In this document: one piece after another, positions 44,880 through 56,000 of the stretch
Numbering within the stretch: the stretch's first letter is position 1
How the letters are laid out: the number at the start of each line of letters is the position of its first letter
NCBI GenBank assembly: GCA_038503065.1
Contig: JBCAMK010000007.1
Coordinates: forward strand, 1,550,001-1,614,000
Direction: 5' to 3'
DNA length: 64,000 nucleotides
Origin: Paragyromitra xinjiangensis
Taxonomy: Eukaryota > Ascomycota > Pezizomycetes > Pezizales > Discinaceae
Translations under genes and position numbers: made by a program
Notes under the pieces: generated by a model
What the model saw: only the letters and a program-made list of their open reading frames with translations
What the model was told of the DNA's origin: nothing
Databases searched by the model: none

Positions 44880-45550
44880 GAAATGTAATTAGAGGCCACC
44901 TCAGTACGTGAGGAAAGTACAATGTCAAATGTATCCTAAGGTTCGCACAACTTGAAAGACGGTCCGGTGTGCTCTGAACAATGGACCTGAAGCATTCAGC
45001 AGGGTCCGGAGCACAGCAACAGGCGCATGGGTACGCCTGGAGTCTGCTGCAATGGTCAATGGTCTGCACTGCGAAGAACCAAAACAATCCAGTGATGTCC
45101 AAGAACTGACTCCCAAGGTAAGGGATACACAAGGACTAGAAGGCAAGGGTCCATGGTCCGCATGAATGCGGACCTGGGGGGGTCTGGATTATTAAGGAGC
45201 AACAGTATCAACAAATGGAGACCCATGGAGCTAAGAGCGAAGGTCCATGGTCCGTGAATCAAGGCTCGTGGGCGGTCCATGGGACTCCACGAGAGTATGC
45301 GAGTGGTCCAGCAGGCTCCAGGAGAGTCCGTGAGGACGGGTGAATAATCCAGAGAGCGCCATGGACCATATATGACCAGTCCGAAAAGCACCAGAGACAT
45401 GATGGCACGGTCCTGTAGTGATTGCGAGGCCCTATGCGCTGCGTTGCATAACAAAGTACGCTAATTTCCGGTCCGCGGAGCATCAAGCAGGTCCGGGAGA
45501 ACCCGAAACCTCGCTTGCAGACGCCATGACCAGAATCGGTTTTGCTGATG
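44880..45550. repeat. P2 right subterminal region, GGTCC motif cluster
   Basis: GGTCC/GGACC occurs more than 15 times, often as GGTCCATGGTCCG or GGTCCGGWG (for example near 44959, 45007, 45148, 45243, 45273, 45304, 45410, 45470, 45490), up to the terminus CGGTTTTGCTGATG at 45550. Same motif and same terminus as 2070-2727. Confidence 0.7.
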
Positions 45551-47104
45551 GTGGGCGCAGGAGTCAGTGGCTCTGCAAGTCCCACAGAAGTGCTTGTTGG
45601 TGGCATGGTCGTGTCCACAGTAGGCACAGGCTGGCTTGGTGGAGGGGCATCTCTGGAACTTGTGTCCAAACTTTTGCCAGTTAGAACATTGGTCACCAGG
45701 GCGCGCAGTCAAGTAGGCTCCGGTCCTGTGTCTTTGGCCGAAGATGAGGATTCCGTTTTTGATCAGTTTGTTGTACATGCTTTTGCTGGTGATGGCAATC
45801 ATCACCGAGCTGTGGGACTTTCCATTTCTCTTGTCAGGGTGGGTCATGTAGTGAGGAGGTGCTGCCAGTTTGAGATCACTGTTTTGGTATTCCAGTTCAT
45901 TTTGCAGGTCACTCATGCCGGTACGATTGTCAGGGTATTCCATGATTGGGACTCCGTGAATGGCAACCTTGTGCCAGGACTCCTGTTTGGAGAGAAAGCT
46001 CTCTTTCTCATCACTTTCCTTCACAACTTTCTCAATGGTGGCCTTGTGCAGGTCAAAGTCAGTGCTGGTGAATCCATTGCGAGTGTAGAGCAGGAGATTG
46101 GCTTTCAGGTTCCAGGAGATTCCTGAGATCTGGAGGCTTTCTGGTGCTTTGGCAGTCAGGAGTTCTTTGTTGATGGTGTTGCGCAGGACAAGGAGATTGA
46201 GGCTTTCTTCTTTCTGATCACCACTGCGTTGGACAATCATGTTCTTGGTGAGTTCTGGGGTTGGGGTTGTGGGGGTGTCAGTGTTGGCCTTCGCAGGCTT
46301 TCCATCTTTCACCACAGTGGCCCAAGTCTTTGGTGCAGGAGGTGGAGGAGGGGGAGGAGGTGCTGGCGCATTTTCAGTTGCCTTTCCCTTTCCCTTGTTC
46401 TTCTTGGGTTGTTGGGGAGTGGTGGGGATTGTTGTTGTTGTGATTGCTGGTACGACAGTAGTTGCTTTCAGGGTGCGGTGGATTGAATCCACTTTCCCAA
46501 TCACAGTGTGGCTCATGGAGCCCAGGGAGGTTGAGATTTGGGTGGTGAGGTTGCTAACCATCATCTTGAGCTCAGCGATTTCCTTGTTCAGGTGTTCATT
46601 CTGTGCCATGAGGTGTTGGTTGACATCGTTTTGACTCATTGGGAGTGCAAAGTAGGTGGGAGTGCGTTTGGGAGGGGGAGCAGATTGCTGTTGGTTGCCA
46701 AAGGTTCTCTTTAACGGGCCAGCTGCGGATCTGGTCCTGGTCATTGGTTCTGGCTCGTAGGTGAGGTCAATTCCTCCCAAAGTGTTCCTAAATGATAGAG
46801 GATGTGTGGGGGAGTTGCCAGCTGAGGAGAAGAATGGTGGTGGGAGTGTAATCTTGCGAGCAAATGGTGCTGGGAGAGGTTTGGTGGTGGAGGAAATAGG
46901 GTCGCTGCTCATGATGTCAGGAGCATGCTGACTGACGTTCAGGAATCGGTTGGTGGCCATCATGGTAGGGCTGGAGGGAGGTGAAGATGGAGGCATGACG
47001 GGAAGTTCCGTAACGTCTTGCATTTCATCCCCGTGGGCCGATATGGTTCCGGAAGTTTTCGGAAGTTTTCGTGTAACGAATACTAAAATAAATTGCCGAG
47101 ACAA
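45551..47104 (-). pseudogene. LINE-B ORF1, N-terminal part
   Basis: Open from 47104; the first Met in a protein-like context is probably MQDVTELPVMPPSS a few codons in. A Ser/Pro/Thr-rich N-terminus is followed by the coiled-coil segment MAQNEHLNKEIAELKMM, a poly-Pro linker, the central domain and two zinc knuckles. The first knuckle has lost its second Cys (CSNWQKFGHKFQRC, against CSNC in copy 2). It stops in the third knuckle region at the P2 junction after DSCAH. The rest is at 2728-2840. Confidence 0.87.
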
Positions 47105-47583
47105 ATGTTGATTGGTCGTTGAAGACCGGAGGCTGATTGGGTTCCACCAATGGAATGTTCCAGAAGGTAGCAGGTGATGTGCTGTCAGTCAGAATTGCAA
47201 TATTCCGAGATTTCTGGCGATTTTGGGCGATAAAATGAGTACTACTCGGGCGCCTGTGGGCCGATTTGGCTGAAACTAAAAATCCTGGGCCGTAGTATGT
47301 AGGCAGCGTGGATGTGCAAGTTTCAAGTCAATCGGACAAGAACTGGTTGACTGGCGACGATTTTGAGGGGGGGCTCGGCGGGTTTTTTTGGTGGGGTGAG
47401 CCCCAAAGAGGGGAAATGAAGGGGAAAATCACAACAACTTCTGCAATAGAAGAGATGGATTTCCCAGGAGGTGTAGAAGGGGGTAAAAGGGGGCACTGAT
47501 TCCGAATATGAAGTCGGTTTGATGATATCTCTGTTGGTTGTGGAGTTATTTTCGAAAATTCGTCCTGGTAGAATGGTTGTCGC
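45551..47583 (-). mobile_element. LINE-B copy 1, 5' half (B-1a)
   Basis: Contains about 480 bp of 5'UTR (47583-47105) and the first part of ORF1, cut at 45551 by the P2 end. The flank 47584-47599 is the target duplication paired with 8959-8974. This is the only LINE-B copy in the window with its own 5' end, so it defines the full element: about 0.5 kb 5'UTR, ORF1, ORF2, 0.4 kb 3'UTR. Confidence 0.85.
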
Positions 47584-48130
47584 TGGTCCAGAGCATGTAT
47601 TGTTGGACGTCTTTGCCATCCTCTTCTGCTGGGACTTCGGGAGCGTAATCTTGGTCAGGAGAGAAGGGAAGGTTGAAGGGAGGGATGCTGGTTTGTTGTG
47701 GTGGGAGGGCTGAGGAGGATGATTCCCCCATGTCAAGATCTTCTGCAAAAGCAGATAGTGCGGTGGAGCCAAAGAGAGCCATTTCTTTTGAGGGAGATAG
47801 GGTTCTGGCTGGTTGCGGTGAAGGGTCGGAGAGCTGACGCTTCCTGGGGATGGGGCCTTTCTTGCGGCCGTGCCCTTTGGTGAAGATGGGTGGCAGGCGC
47901 ACGTCCACCAACTTAACAGGTGATGGGGAGGGTGAAGCTGAACGTCTGAGAGGTGTTTGTGGAGGATCCAGTGTGATTTCCTCGGGTTGCGACCGTGGAA
48001 ATTGAAAGCGGGGTAAAGATGGTGATGAATGAAGCCGAAGGGTTACAGACTTTCTGCAGTGTGTAACGCCGTTGCAACGTATCTTTTGGAGTTTTGCAGG
48101 GATCTTTTGCGCGTGCAGGATGAGGTCCAA
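47584..48130 (-). pseudogene. LINE-C copy 0, 5' end and N-terminal ORF1 (fragment)
   Basis: Starts directly after the tail of LINE-C copy 1 with GACCTCATCCTGCACG, as copy 1 starts after the tail of copy 2. It encodes DPPQTPLRRSASPSPSPVKLV and a Ser/Pro-rich region similar to copy 1 (57480-58263). A likely start is the Met of MALFGSTALSAFAEDL or an upstream non-ATG codon. It is cut at 47599 within the target duplication of LINE-B copy 1; the frame continues at 8959. Confidence 0.8.
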
Positions 48131-48383
48131 TTTCCAATTTCCAATTTCATTTAATTTTAGACAGTCGCTAACCTAACTAGCTACTGAATGACACACGTAT
48201 ATGAAATACATGGTCTCATCCACCGCCAACCTCAACATCCCCGTAAACAAAACATAACATAAAGAAAATACAAAACATATCAAACATAACCAATACAACA
48301 AACTATATCAAGGAAATTTTATAATCGAATTTAAACCATCCGGATACAAAAGAAAAACTTCCCCCGCCCGGATTGCCTTATGA

Positions 48384-51300
48384 TCAATTTATATTTAGCA
48401 AATTTGTATTAGATACACCATAGAGATACTTGTTGGTTGAAATTGTGGCCAGATTGTTCTTGCGAATGAAGTGCAAGAGGTCAATGTGGTTATTATTGAG
48501 GAGTATGGCTGAGTACCAATTGTGGCCCCAATTCGGTCGGGTGGTGCCATTGAGTGGGCAGGCGAGGGCTAGATGTGGAGAAGAATTGATAGCTCCACAT
48601 TGGCATGCGGAGGGGGGACTAAGAGGATTTGGGTCCGCCTTGGTTTGTTGAGTGCGGAGGGTGGATATTGCTTTCGCCTGATTTCAGCGGAGGAATCGTA
48701 TGATTGAAGGAGGATGGAGGGCAACGGGGGTTTCAGTTGTGAGTTGCCACATCTTGAGGAGGTTGAGTTTGGGTTGAAGACGGAGCCAACCCAGTGTGGT
48801 GCAGGTGTGTTTGCATGGCGGGAGGGATAGGCCTTGTTTGGCCATTTGATCAGCGATGTCGTTGCTGGGGATGTTTGTATGAGATGGAGTCCACTGGCCA
48901 AAAACTTCTGAATTGAGGTTGTTTAATGTGGATATATGTGCCAGTGTGTCTTTTAGGTATTGGCGATTGGAAGTACTGTTACCGGAAAGGGATAGGAGGG
49001 CGTTTTGATTATCAATGCAGAGATAGATAGTGGAATTATCCGCAGGCAAGTTATGGATTAGAAAGTATAGGGCTTCTTGGATGCCATGTATTTCTGCGTC
49101 TTCGTTTTCGCATTGATGTCCCAGGTTGCAATTGCCCTGGTGAGAGGAAGTGGTAATCCCGTATTGGATGTGTTGGATGTTCCAACCTGAGGCAGTAATG
49201 CGACTTTCAGCACGGGAACCATCGGAATATAAGATCCAGGCATTCACTAGACCATGTAGCCAGTCCATGTGGGATAGGGAGGCAGATTGTTTGGTGCCTT
49301 GGATGTGTATGTGGGATGGGTGTAGGAAGGGATGGGTGGGTAGGGAAAGATCTTCGATTGGGGCACCAATTAACAGCCTGGCAATCAACGAGCCAACCCG
49401 TTGTAGATCAGTGCCTTTGAATTCGGTGGGATGGAGGTGTTGTAATAATGTGTGGTGTAGGGGGTGTTTGGGGTTGCGGAGGATGCGTAGCCCGTAATGT
49501 TGAGTGCGCATGTCGAGTAGCAGGTTAAGTGGAGCTAACCCGGCTTCAGGTAACAGCTTGTGTATAGGAGAAAATTTGGAAAGGCCAGATATTAGCCTTG
49601 CAGCACGATGGTATGCTGGCGAAAGTCTGTCCAAGATGCTTTGTGATCCGGTCCACCATACCTCGGAGCCATATAGGGCTGCTGGGAGAATGATGGTGAG
49701 GGTGAGTTGATGGAGAAGGTTAGGAGTGGGTCCCTTGTCTTTGACTAGGTTATTTACCAAGTATAGGGAAGTTCTTAGTTGAGAAGCGGCTTGTTGACAA
49801 TGTGAGTGGAAGTTAAGTCTTTGATCCAGTACAATGCCTAGGACTTTAATGTGAGGCGAAGGGGGGAATGTTTTGTTATTTAGCGTTATGGCTTGGGTTG
49901 ATGGTTGACTGGTGAAGGGGGTGATGAGGTGAATTAACTCTGTTTGGATTCAGAAAATTTGATGTTGAGGAAGGAGGCACGTTTCTCCTTCGCCTTGTGT
50001 CTTTCCGCTAGGCGTATGGTGGCAAAGGCGGGTTTCTTGCTCATTTGTAGGGCGGTATCATCATCTATGTAGATGGTAGAAGTTTCGGAGGGATGTGGAA
50101 TAAGCGGATCAAGTGCTGCAGCGTAGATGACGAAGGCAATGGATGTAAGTGGTGAGCCTTGTGGGAGTCCAACCATAAGTGGTTGGGGTGCTTCCAGTTC
50201 GTTATTGATTCAGAAGGCAAGTGTACGGTTGGAAGTGAAACTTTGCATCCATTTGATGCACCAGGGAGGGAAGGTGTAATGTTCCAAGATTTTTATTTGG
50301 TGGGGGTGGGATACGCAATTGAATGCTCCGTCAATGTCCGTTGCCAAAATGGATGGGCGGGAGGGACGTTTTATTGCCCTCTTGTCGTTGTGTGGAACGG
50401 GTATCAGCAGTTGTCTTTGTGCAGGGGTAAGAATGAAGTGAAGGGAATCAGTGGCAGAGATGCCTGTTCTGGCTCCAGTGTGGTGTGGTTGAATCGGGCC
50501 ATTTAATGTTGCACATGTTTCAAGTTTTTGGGCAACTATTTTTTCAAGTAATTTGCCGAAGCAAGAAAGGAGAGAAACAGGGCGGTAGCTTTTAGGGGAT
50601 GAATAATCCGCCTTGCTTGATTTGGGAATGGGAACGCAATGAGTTATCTTCCAGGAAGTTGGCATGATACCCAGGCGAAGGAGGTTATTGAAAAGAGAGG
50701 TGAGAATGGAGGGGCGAGCACAGTGGACTTCTCTAAGTGTGATGTAGTTGATCCCATCTGGACCAACTGCGGTGCGCATGTTCGATTTCTGGAGGAGGGA
50801 ATCAATTTCCTCTTCCGTAACCAGAAAGGGGATGTATTCGGTATTGGTGGAGGGGGGGTAGAAAGTTTGGAGGGAAGTCGGGTGGAATGAGCTGCGGGGG
50901 GAAGAAGGTGCGACGAAAGGCTTTGCCGATTTCCTTGTTGGTTTCTTGTTTTTCAATAGGAGGAATGTTTGGCTTGTTGTGTGCAGTGCTTTTGTTTAAG
51001 AGGTTCCAGGCAGAGCTGGGGGTGATATCTTTGAGGGTGCGGTGCCAGTGGTCCCATTTGGCTAGCATTATTTCAGTTTTGTATTCCTTCCTTATGGAGT
51101 TGGTGAGGGATCGCCAGTGAGGTGGGGCGTTGGGTTTCCGTGCTCGTGATTCTGCCCATGAAAGTTTTCTTTTCAGGGCTTTGAGATTGGGTGTCCACCA
51201 AGATTTAGAATATGTTCAAGGTTTTGAGAGGGGTACCATTGAGTCTATAGCTAGATTGATCACATTCGTGATATGGGTGAGGGTGAGATTGGCTTTCTCC

Positions 51301-52116
51301 GCATTGGAGAAATTGAAGGGGATGGCTGCTTCTTGGATAATGTTGTGGAATAGGGGCCAATTTGTTTTGGAAAATAAACGTCGGCTGGAATATTCCGGAA
51401 GATCAATGTAGAGTGTGGTGTTTAATGAAACATGGTCGGAATTGTGTGTGCAATTGGGGGGGGGCTGACCAGGGTCCACAGATGTCAGTTAGACCTCTTA
51501 CCATGGTGAGGTCGACGATGCTGGGTCTTTGTCCATTTCTGGGGAAGTGGGTAAGGATGCCTGGTTTGTTGAGGAGGCGGAAGTTGTTAGTTTCCAGCCA
51601 GTTTGTGATTTGTTCCGTTAGCGCAATGCGGTGCGAAAAGAGATGTTGTTAATTTTCGGTGATGGGGCCGTACCACCAAGGGTGGTGGAGGTTGAAGTCC
51701 CCTGCGAGAATTGTGTTCTGATGGAAATGATGTGAAAGAAGTGGGAGGTGATTATCGTTGGAACTGGTACATGGTTGAATGTAAATGTTGCAGATTTCGC
51801 AGGTAAGATGAGGAATTCTGATGAGAATTGAAATGATGTTGGGGTTGGGCGAAAGTGTGGTGATTATTTTTGTGTTTTTTAAATTTTTCTTAATATAGAT
51901 AATAACTTTAGGTGACAAGGAGGGGTAATATGCATCCACAGTTCTGGAATTTGGTGGAAGTGAATTATGGTCAAGCCATGGTTCCTGTAGCATGAGAATG
52001 AGGATATGTTGAGAACGGTCGAAGGAGGAGATGACTGAAAGAGTAGAGGCCTGTCCTTTGGCGCAGTTCAGCTGCTGTACCATGGCTATGCCTGTTATAG
52101 GGGGTTGTGCCTCCAT
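48384..52116 (-). pseudogene. LINE-C ORF2, copy 1 (endonuclease / reverse transcriptase / RNase H), degraded
   Basis: Starts with the ATG overlapping the ORF1 stop (TAATG at 52118-52114). Recognisable parts: APE endonuclease (GDFNLHHPWWYGP), SDHVSL, reverse transcriptase (YIDDDTAL near 50060), RNase H (LYSDGSRAES near 49220; EDAEIHG; CIDNQNALL; PSHTNIPSNDIAD) and a C-terminal Cys/His motif. Broken by a stop near 51649 (transversion-type), a TGA near 51216 (CGA to TGA), frameshifts near 50830 and 49930 and a TGA near 48684. RNase H also has GNEIAD changed to SNDIAD. Non-functional. Confidence 0.87.
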
Positions 52117-53070
52117 TAAGCGTTGGTGGTGTTAATTCGGGAGGATTTGAGGCTCTCTGTGAGCTTGGTATATGCAATGTAGACCTTGCGTTCATAAGCT
52201 TTGTGGCCTTGATTGCAGTTAGCGAAGCGAATGGGTGGATGGGTGCATTTAATTCCAGCCGGACATCCTGCTGAAATGCAGGGGTGTTTGATGGTTTCGT
52301 GGGCTTCTGCGCAAATCGTACATTTGAAGTCCTTTTTGCAAGTTTGTTGCTGGTGGCCAAATTCTTGACACTTTCGGCATTGGGTAGTGGGGGACACCGC
52401 AATATATTCCTGGATGCGGCAGAACGAGTTGAAGAGGGGGATTTGGTGGAGGCCTAAGGTCTCCATGGTGAATTTTTGCGGGAGTGCGATGACGATGGCT
52501 GAGTGAGTTTTGTTGGCCCTTGCTTCCGGTGTGGTGAGCCATCTGGGGACTTGGGCGAGGGTGAAGGTGGGAACTGAGATAGACATTTGTTCCGCTACTT
52601 CAGCCATGGTGTTCTTGGTGGGGATGCCATGGATGATGAATTTGGACCATTTGGAGTTAGGTCGAGCTTCAGAGAGGGGGATGTTGAGCAGAGTGCAAGC
52701 TGTTTCAATTTCCTTGTTGTAGGCTGAACAGATTTGTTCGGCAGATTCATCGGGGCGAGTAGTGAGAACGAAGTTGTGTCTTGCAGTTTTGGTGCAGATG
52801 AGGATCGACGTGTTTCGTGGGGCGAGTTCCTTGTTGATGGCGGCGAGGAGGGAATTGTTGGTAAGAGCTGGGGGGAGGTCGCCAGAGGTTTCCAGTATGA
52901 TCTGACGGTTGATTGCCGTGAATTGGGGTTGGAAGAGCTTGGGGGGAAGGGCCTTCTTCTTCTTGTTGCCCTTGTTGACTTTAGTGAACGGGGCTGCGGG
53001 AGCGTTGGCTGCTTGTGCATAGGTCATGGGCTTGCCATTGTTTAGCAGTGGGGTCTGAGGTTTTGGGCTG

Positions 53071-56000
53071 CCTGATGCAACACAACTGCCGAAGAAACCA
53101 AAATGTTATGTTATCCCTCCTCGACTCAGCCTCAGAAACGGCTGATATAGTTATTATTCAAGAACCTTTTGTTATGCCCGATACTTCTCCTGACGCACCA
53201 CCAAACTCATGGACATCAATATCACATGGGTCATTCGCAAGGATGATTCCAAGCAGCATTAACCGCCCTCGAACCATGACTTTTATATCCAAATCCAACC
53301 TCTTCCTGAAATATCAGCCAAGACCCGACATCATCAATAACGAAGATGTACAGGCCATAGAGCTGTCAACCCCCTCCATTCCTGCTTTTACCCTCCTTAA
53401 CATCTACAATGAACAACCTGCAGCATCACAACGAGTTCCTGACAGCCACCCACAATACACGGTTGAACGTGTACTTGTGGGACTAAAGCTACCAGAACGC
53501 TGTATCATGGCAGGTGACTTCAATGCCCACCACCCTCTCTGGGACTCACGAGTCCGTTCACCAAAACGACATGAAGCACTCCTAGCTATACTAGAAGAGT
53601 TCAACTATACCCTCATTAACGAGCCTGATATTTATACCTACAATTACCCTACAGGCACTGGCAGATCCGTTTTGGATCTTGCCTTCTCCTCCTCACCGAT
53701 GACAGACTTGATTATGAACTGGGCAGTCATGGAAGACCTTGCAACAGGATCCGACCATGAAGTTGTTCAGTTTGAAATTGCCTCTGACTCTTTGGAATGT
53801 GCCCCCCCACCATCAACGGAACAATTTAATTGGGCCAAGGCGGACTGGGACGGCTTCCAACAAACTTTCACCCTCTCCTCCATCACCACTAAAGACACCT
53901 GGGAGTTCCTACACTCCCACCCAACCCATTCAAACCTAGACGAAGCAGCTCAACACCTACGAGATTCAATCATAGCAGCTGCCCACATCCATGTACCCAA
54001 ACGAAAACCATCACCCTTCGCCAAACCTTGGTGGAATGAAGACATCAAAGAAGGACGCAGACACATGAAAACAGCCCTCAGGGACTGGAGAACAGATCAG
54101 ACTCCAGCCATGTGGCGAAGATTCAAAAACTTGAGAACATCCTACTTCCGACGAATCCGAACAGCAAAGAGTGAACACTGGAATACATTCCTGGAAGAAG
54201 CTCACGGAAAAGATGTCTTCACAGCAATGAGGTACACCAAGCCACGCAGATGTGAACGCACCCCCACCCTACACAATCCCACCACACTCCAAGAGTCCAA
54301 AACCTTTGAAGAGAAAGCCAATCTCTTCCGAGCAACTCTATTCCCTCCCCCTCCCTCCGTGGAACTTGATGAACCTGTTCCAGCAGGAAAACACAAGATC
54401 CCATGGAAAGACCTCACCAACGATGAGATTCGGAAAGCAATCATGACCTCAGCACCAAAGAAAGCCCCTGGACCAGATGGAATTGGCTTCCTATGCATTC
54501 AAAAAGCATATCAAGTTGACCCGACCCAGTTCAACTCCTTCTACAAAGCCACCATGAAAGCAGGATACCACCCAACCATATGGCGTGAAGCTACAATTGC
54601 AATCATCAGAAAGGCCAATAAACCTGACTATACGATAGCAAAAGCCTACCGACCAGTATCACTCCTCAACTGCCTCGGCAAAGTCTCAGAAAAGATCATA
54701 GCAACCCGATTAGCATTTATGGCAGAAAGATATCACCTTCTCCATAGATGGCAAATTGGAGGTCGACCAAAAAGATCAGCTGTGGATGCTTGCATGCTTA
54801 TCAGCACGCTTGCCGATGCAGCCAAAAAGAAAGGCCTAACACTCTCTGCACTTTGCATGGACGTGAAAGGTGCATATGACTTTGTATTCAAACGACGACT
54901 GATCAAGACCATGATAGAACTGGACCTCCCACTTCCCATCTGCCGATGGGTGGACTCCTTCCTCAGCAATCGAACAGCCTGTATGGCATTCGACGGTGAA
55001 ATTGAAGCCATGGCACCCATTCAAACTGGAATCCCACAAGGATCCCCCACCTCCCCTATCCTCTTCCTCCTCTACCTGGCTCCTTTGTTCAACGAGCTAG
55101 AAGAAAAATATCCTGATTCCACCTGCCCCAGCTATGTTGATGATGTGGGCCTTCTGGTTACAGGAAAGTCTGAAGCAGAAAACTCTCGAACACTGGAAGC
55201 AATGGCACTCACCTCCTCCGAATGGGGTGAGAAAAATGCCTTATACTTTGACAATCCAAAGACAGAACTCACTCACTTCCACTCCAGACGAACAACTGAC
55301 ACCTCTGATGAAGCCAAAGTCACAATGCCTGATGGCAATGTGATTGAGGCTGCAGATGTCCAGCGTTGGCTGGGTGTCTGGTTTGACCGCAAACTCACAT
55401 TCAAGCATCATGTGAAGACCAAAGCTGCCTCCGCACTTCGAGCCTTCATGGCTATCTCCCGTCTCGCAAGCACAGAAAAAGGACTGAGTTACAAAGCACT
55501 CCGCCAACTCTACCAAACCTGTGTAGCCACCATCAGTGACTTCGGAGCTGAAGTATGGTGGAACGGGCAGATTGGACTCAGCAACACCATCCAGAAAGTC
55601 CAGAATCAAGCAATGCGCAAGATTGCTGGAGCCTTCAGAACATCACCTGTCCATGCCCTGGAAGCAGAGACAGGACTTCTCCCTACCCCAATCAGATTGG
55701 ACGAGTTGCAAAGGAAATATGCACTCCGAGTCCTTTCCCTACCCAACACCCATCCCATCACCTCCCTCTGCCCTGATTCCTGGCCTTCAACCCAGGAAAA
55801 CAACAACCCAGATAGCTCCAACAACACTCCATGGCACCAAACCACCACCTCCCCCAAATACGAAACAAGACTACATAGGATACTGGCATCTACCAACAAA
55901 TGGATCCAGCCACAATCAGAGATTGAATGCGTAGACAATCTGGCATGTCCACCATGGCACCAAAACACCATAGACATCTACATTGACCCTTCAGACAAAG

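Larger units (their letters stand above)
28878..45550. mobile_element. P2: large Plavaka-type transposon, main body (with nested insertions)
   Basis: Ends at 45550 with CATCAGCAAAACCGATTCT read inward, next to LINE-B ORF1; the other end of the same insertion is at 2727, as shown by the complementary LINE-B flanks and AC duplication. Contents from right to left: GGTCC-rich subterminal region, Plavaka transposase pseudogene (36747-44832), a divergent SNF2 gene (36181-30052) and the start of a second gene (29327). LINE-B copy 2 cuts the body at 28878. Nested within it are M3, FB and LINE-A copies 3 and 4. That the SNF2 gene belongs to the element, and is not a neighbour, is inferred from the absence of any other terminus in between and from the parallel with P1. 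Confidence 0.6.

Noticed and set aside
53015..53074. Upstream 20-codon extension of LINE-B ORF2
   Set aside because: It is antisense LINE-C ORF1 sequence plus the target duplication; other LINE-B copies have different residues there.
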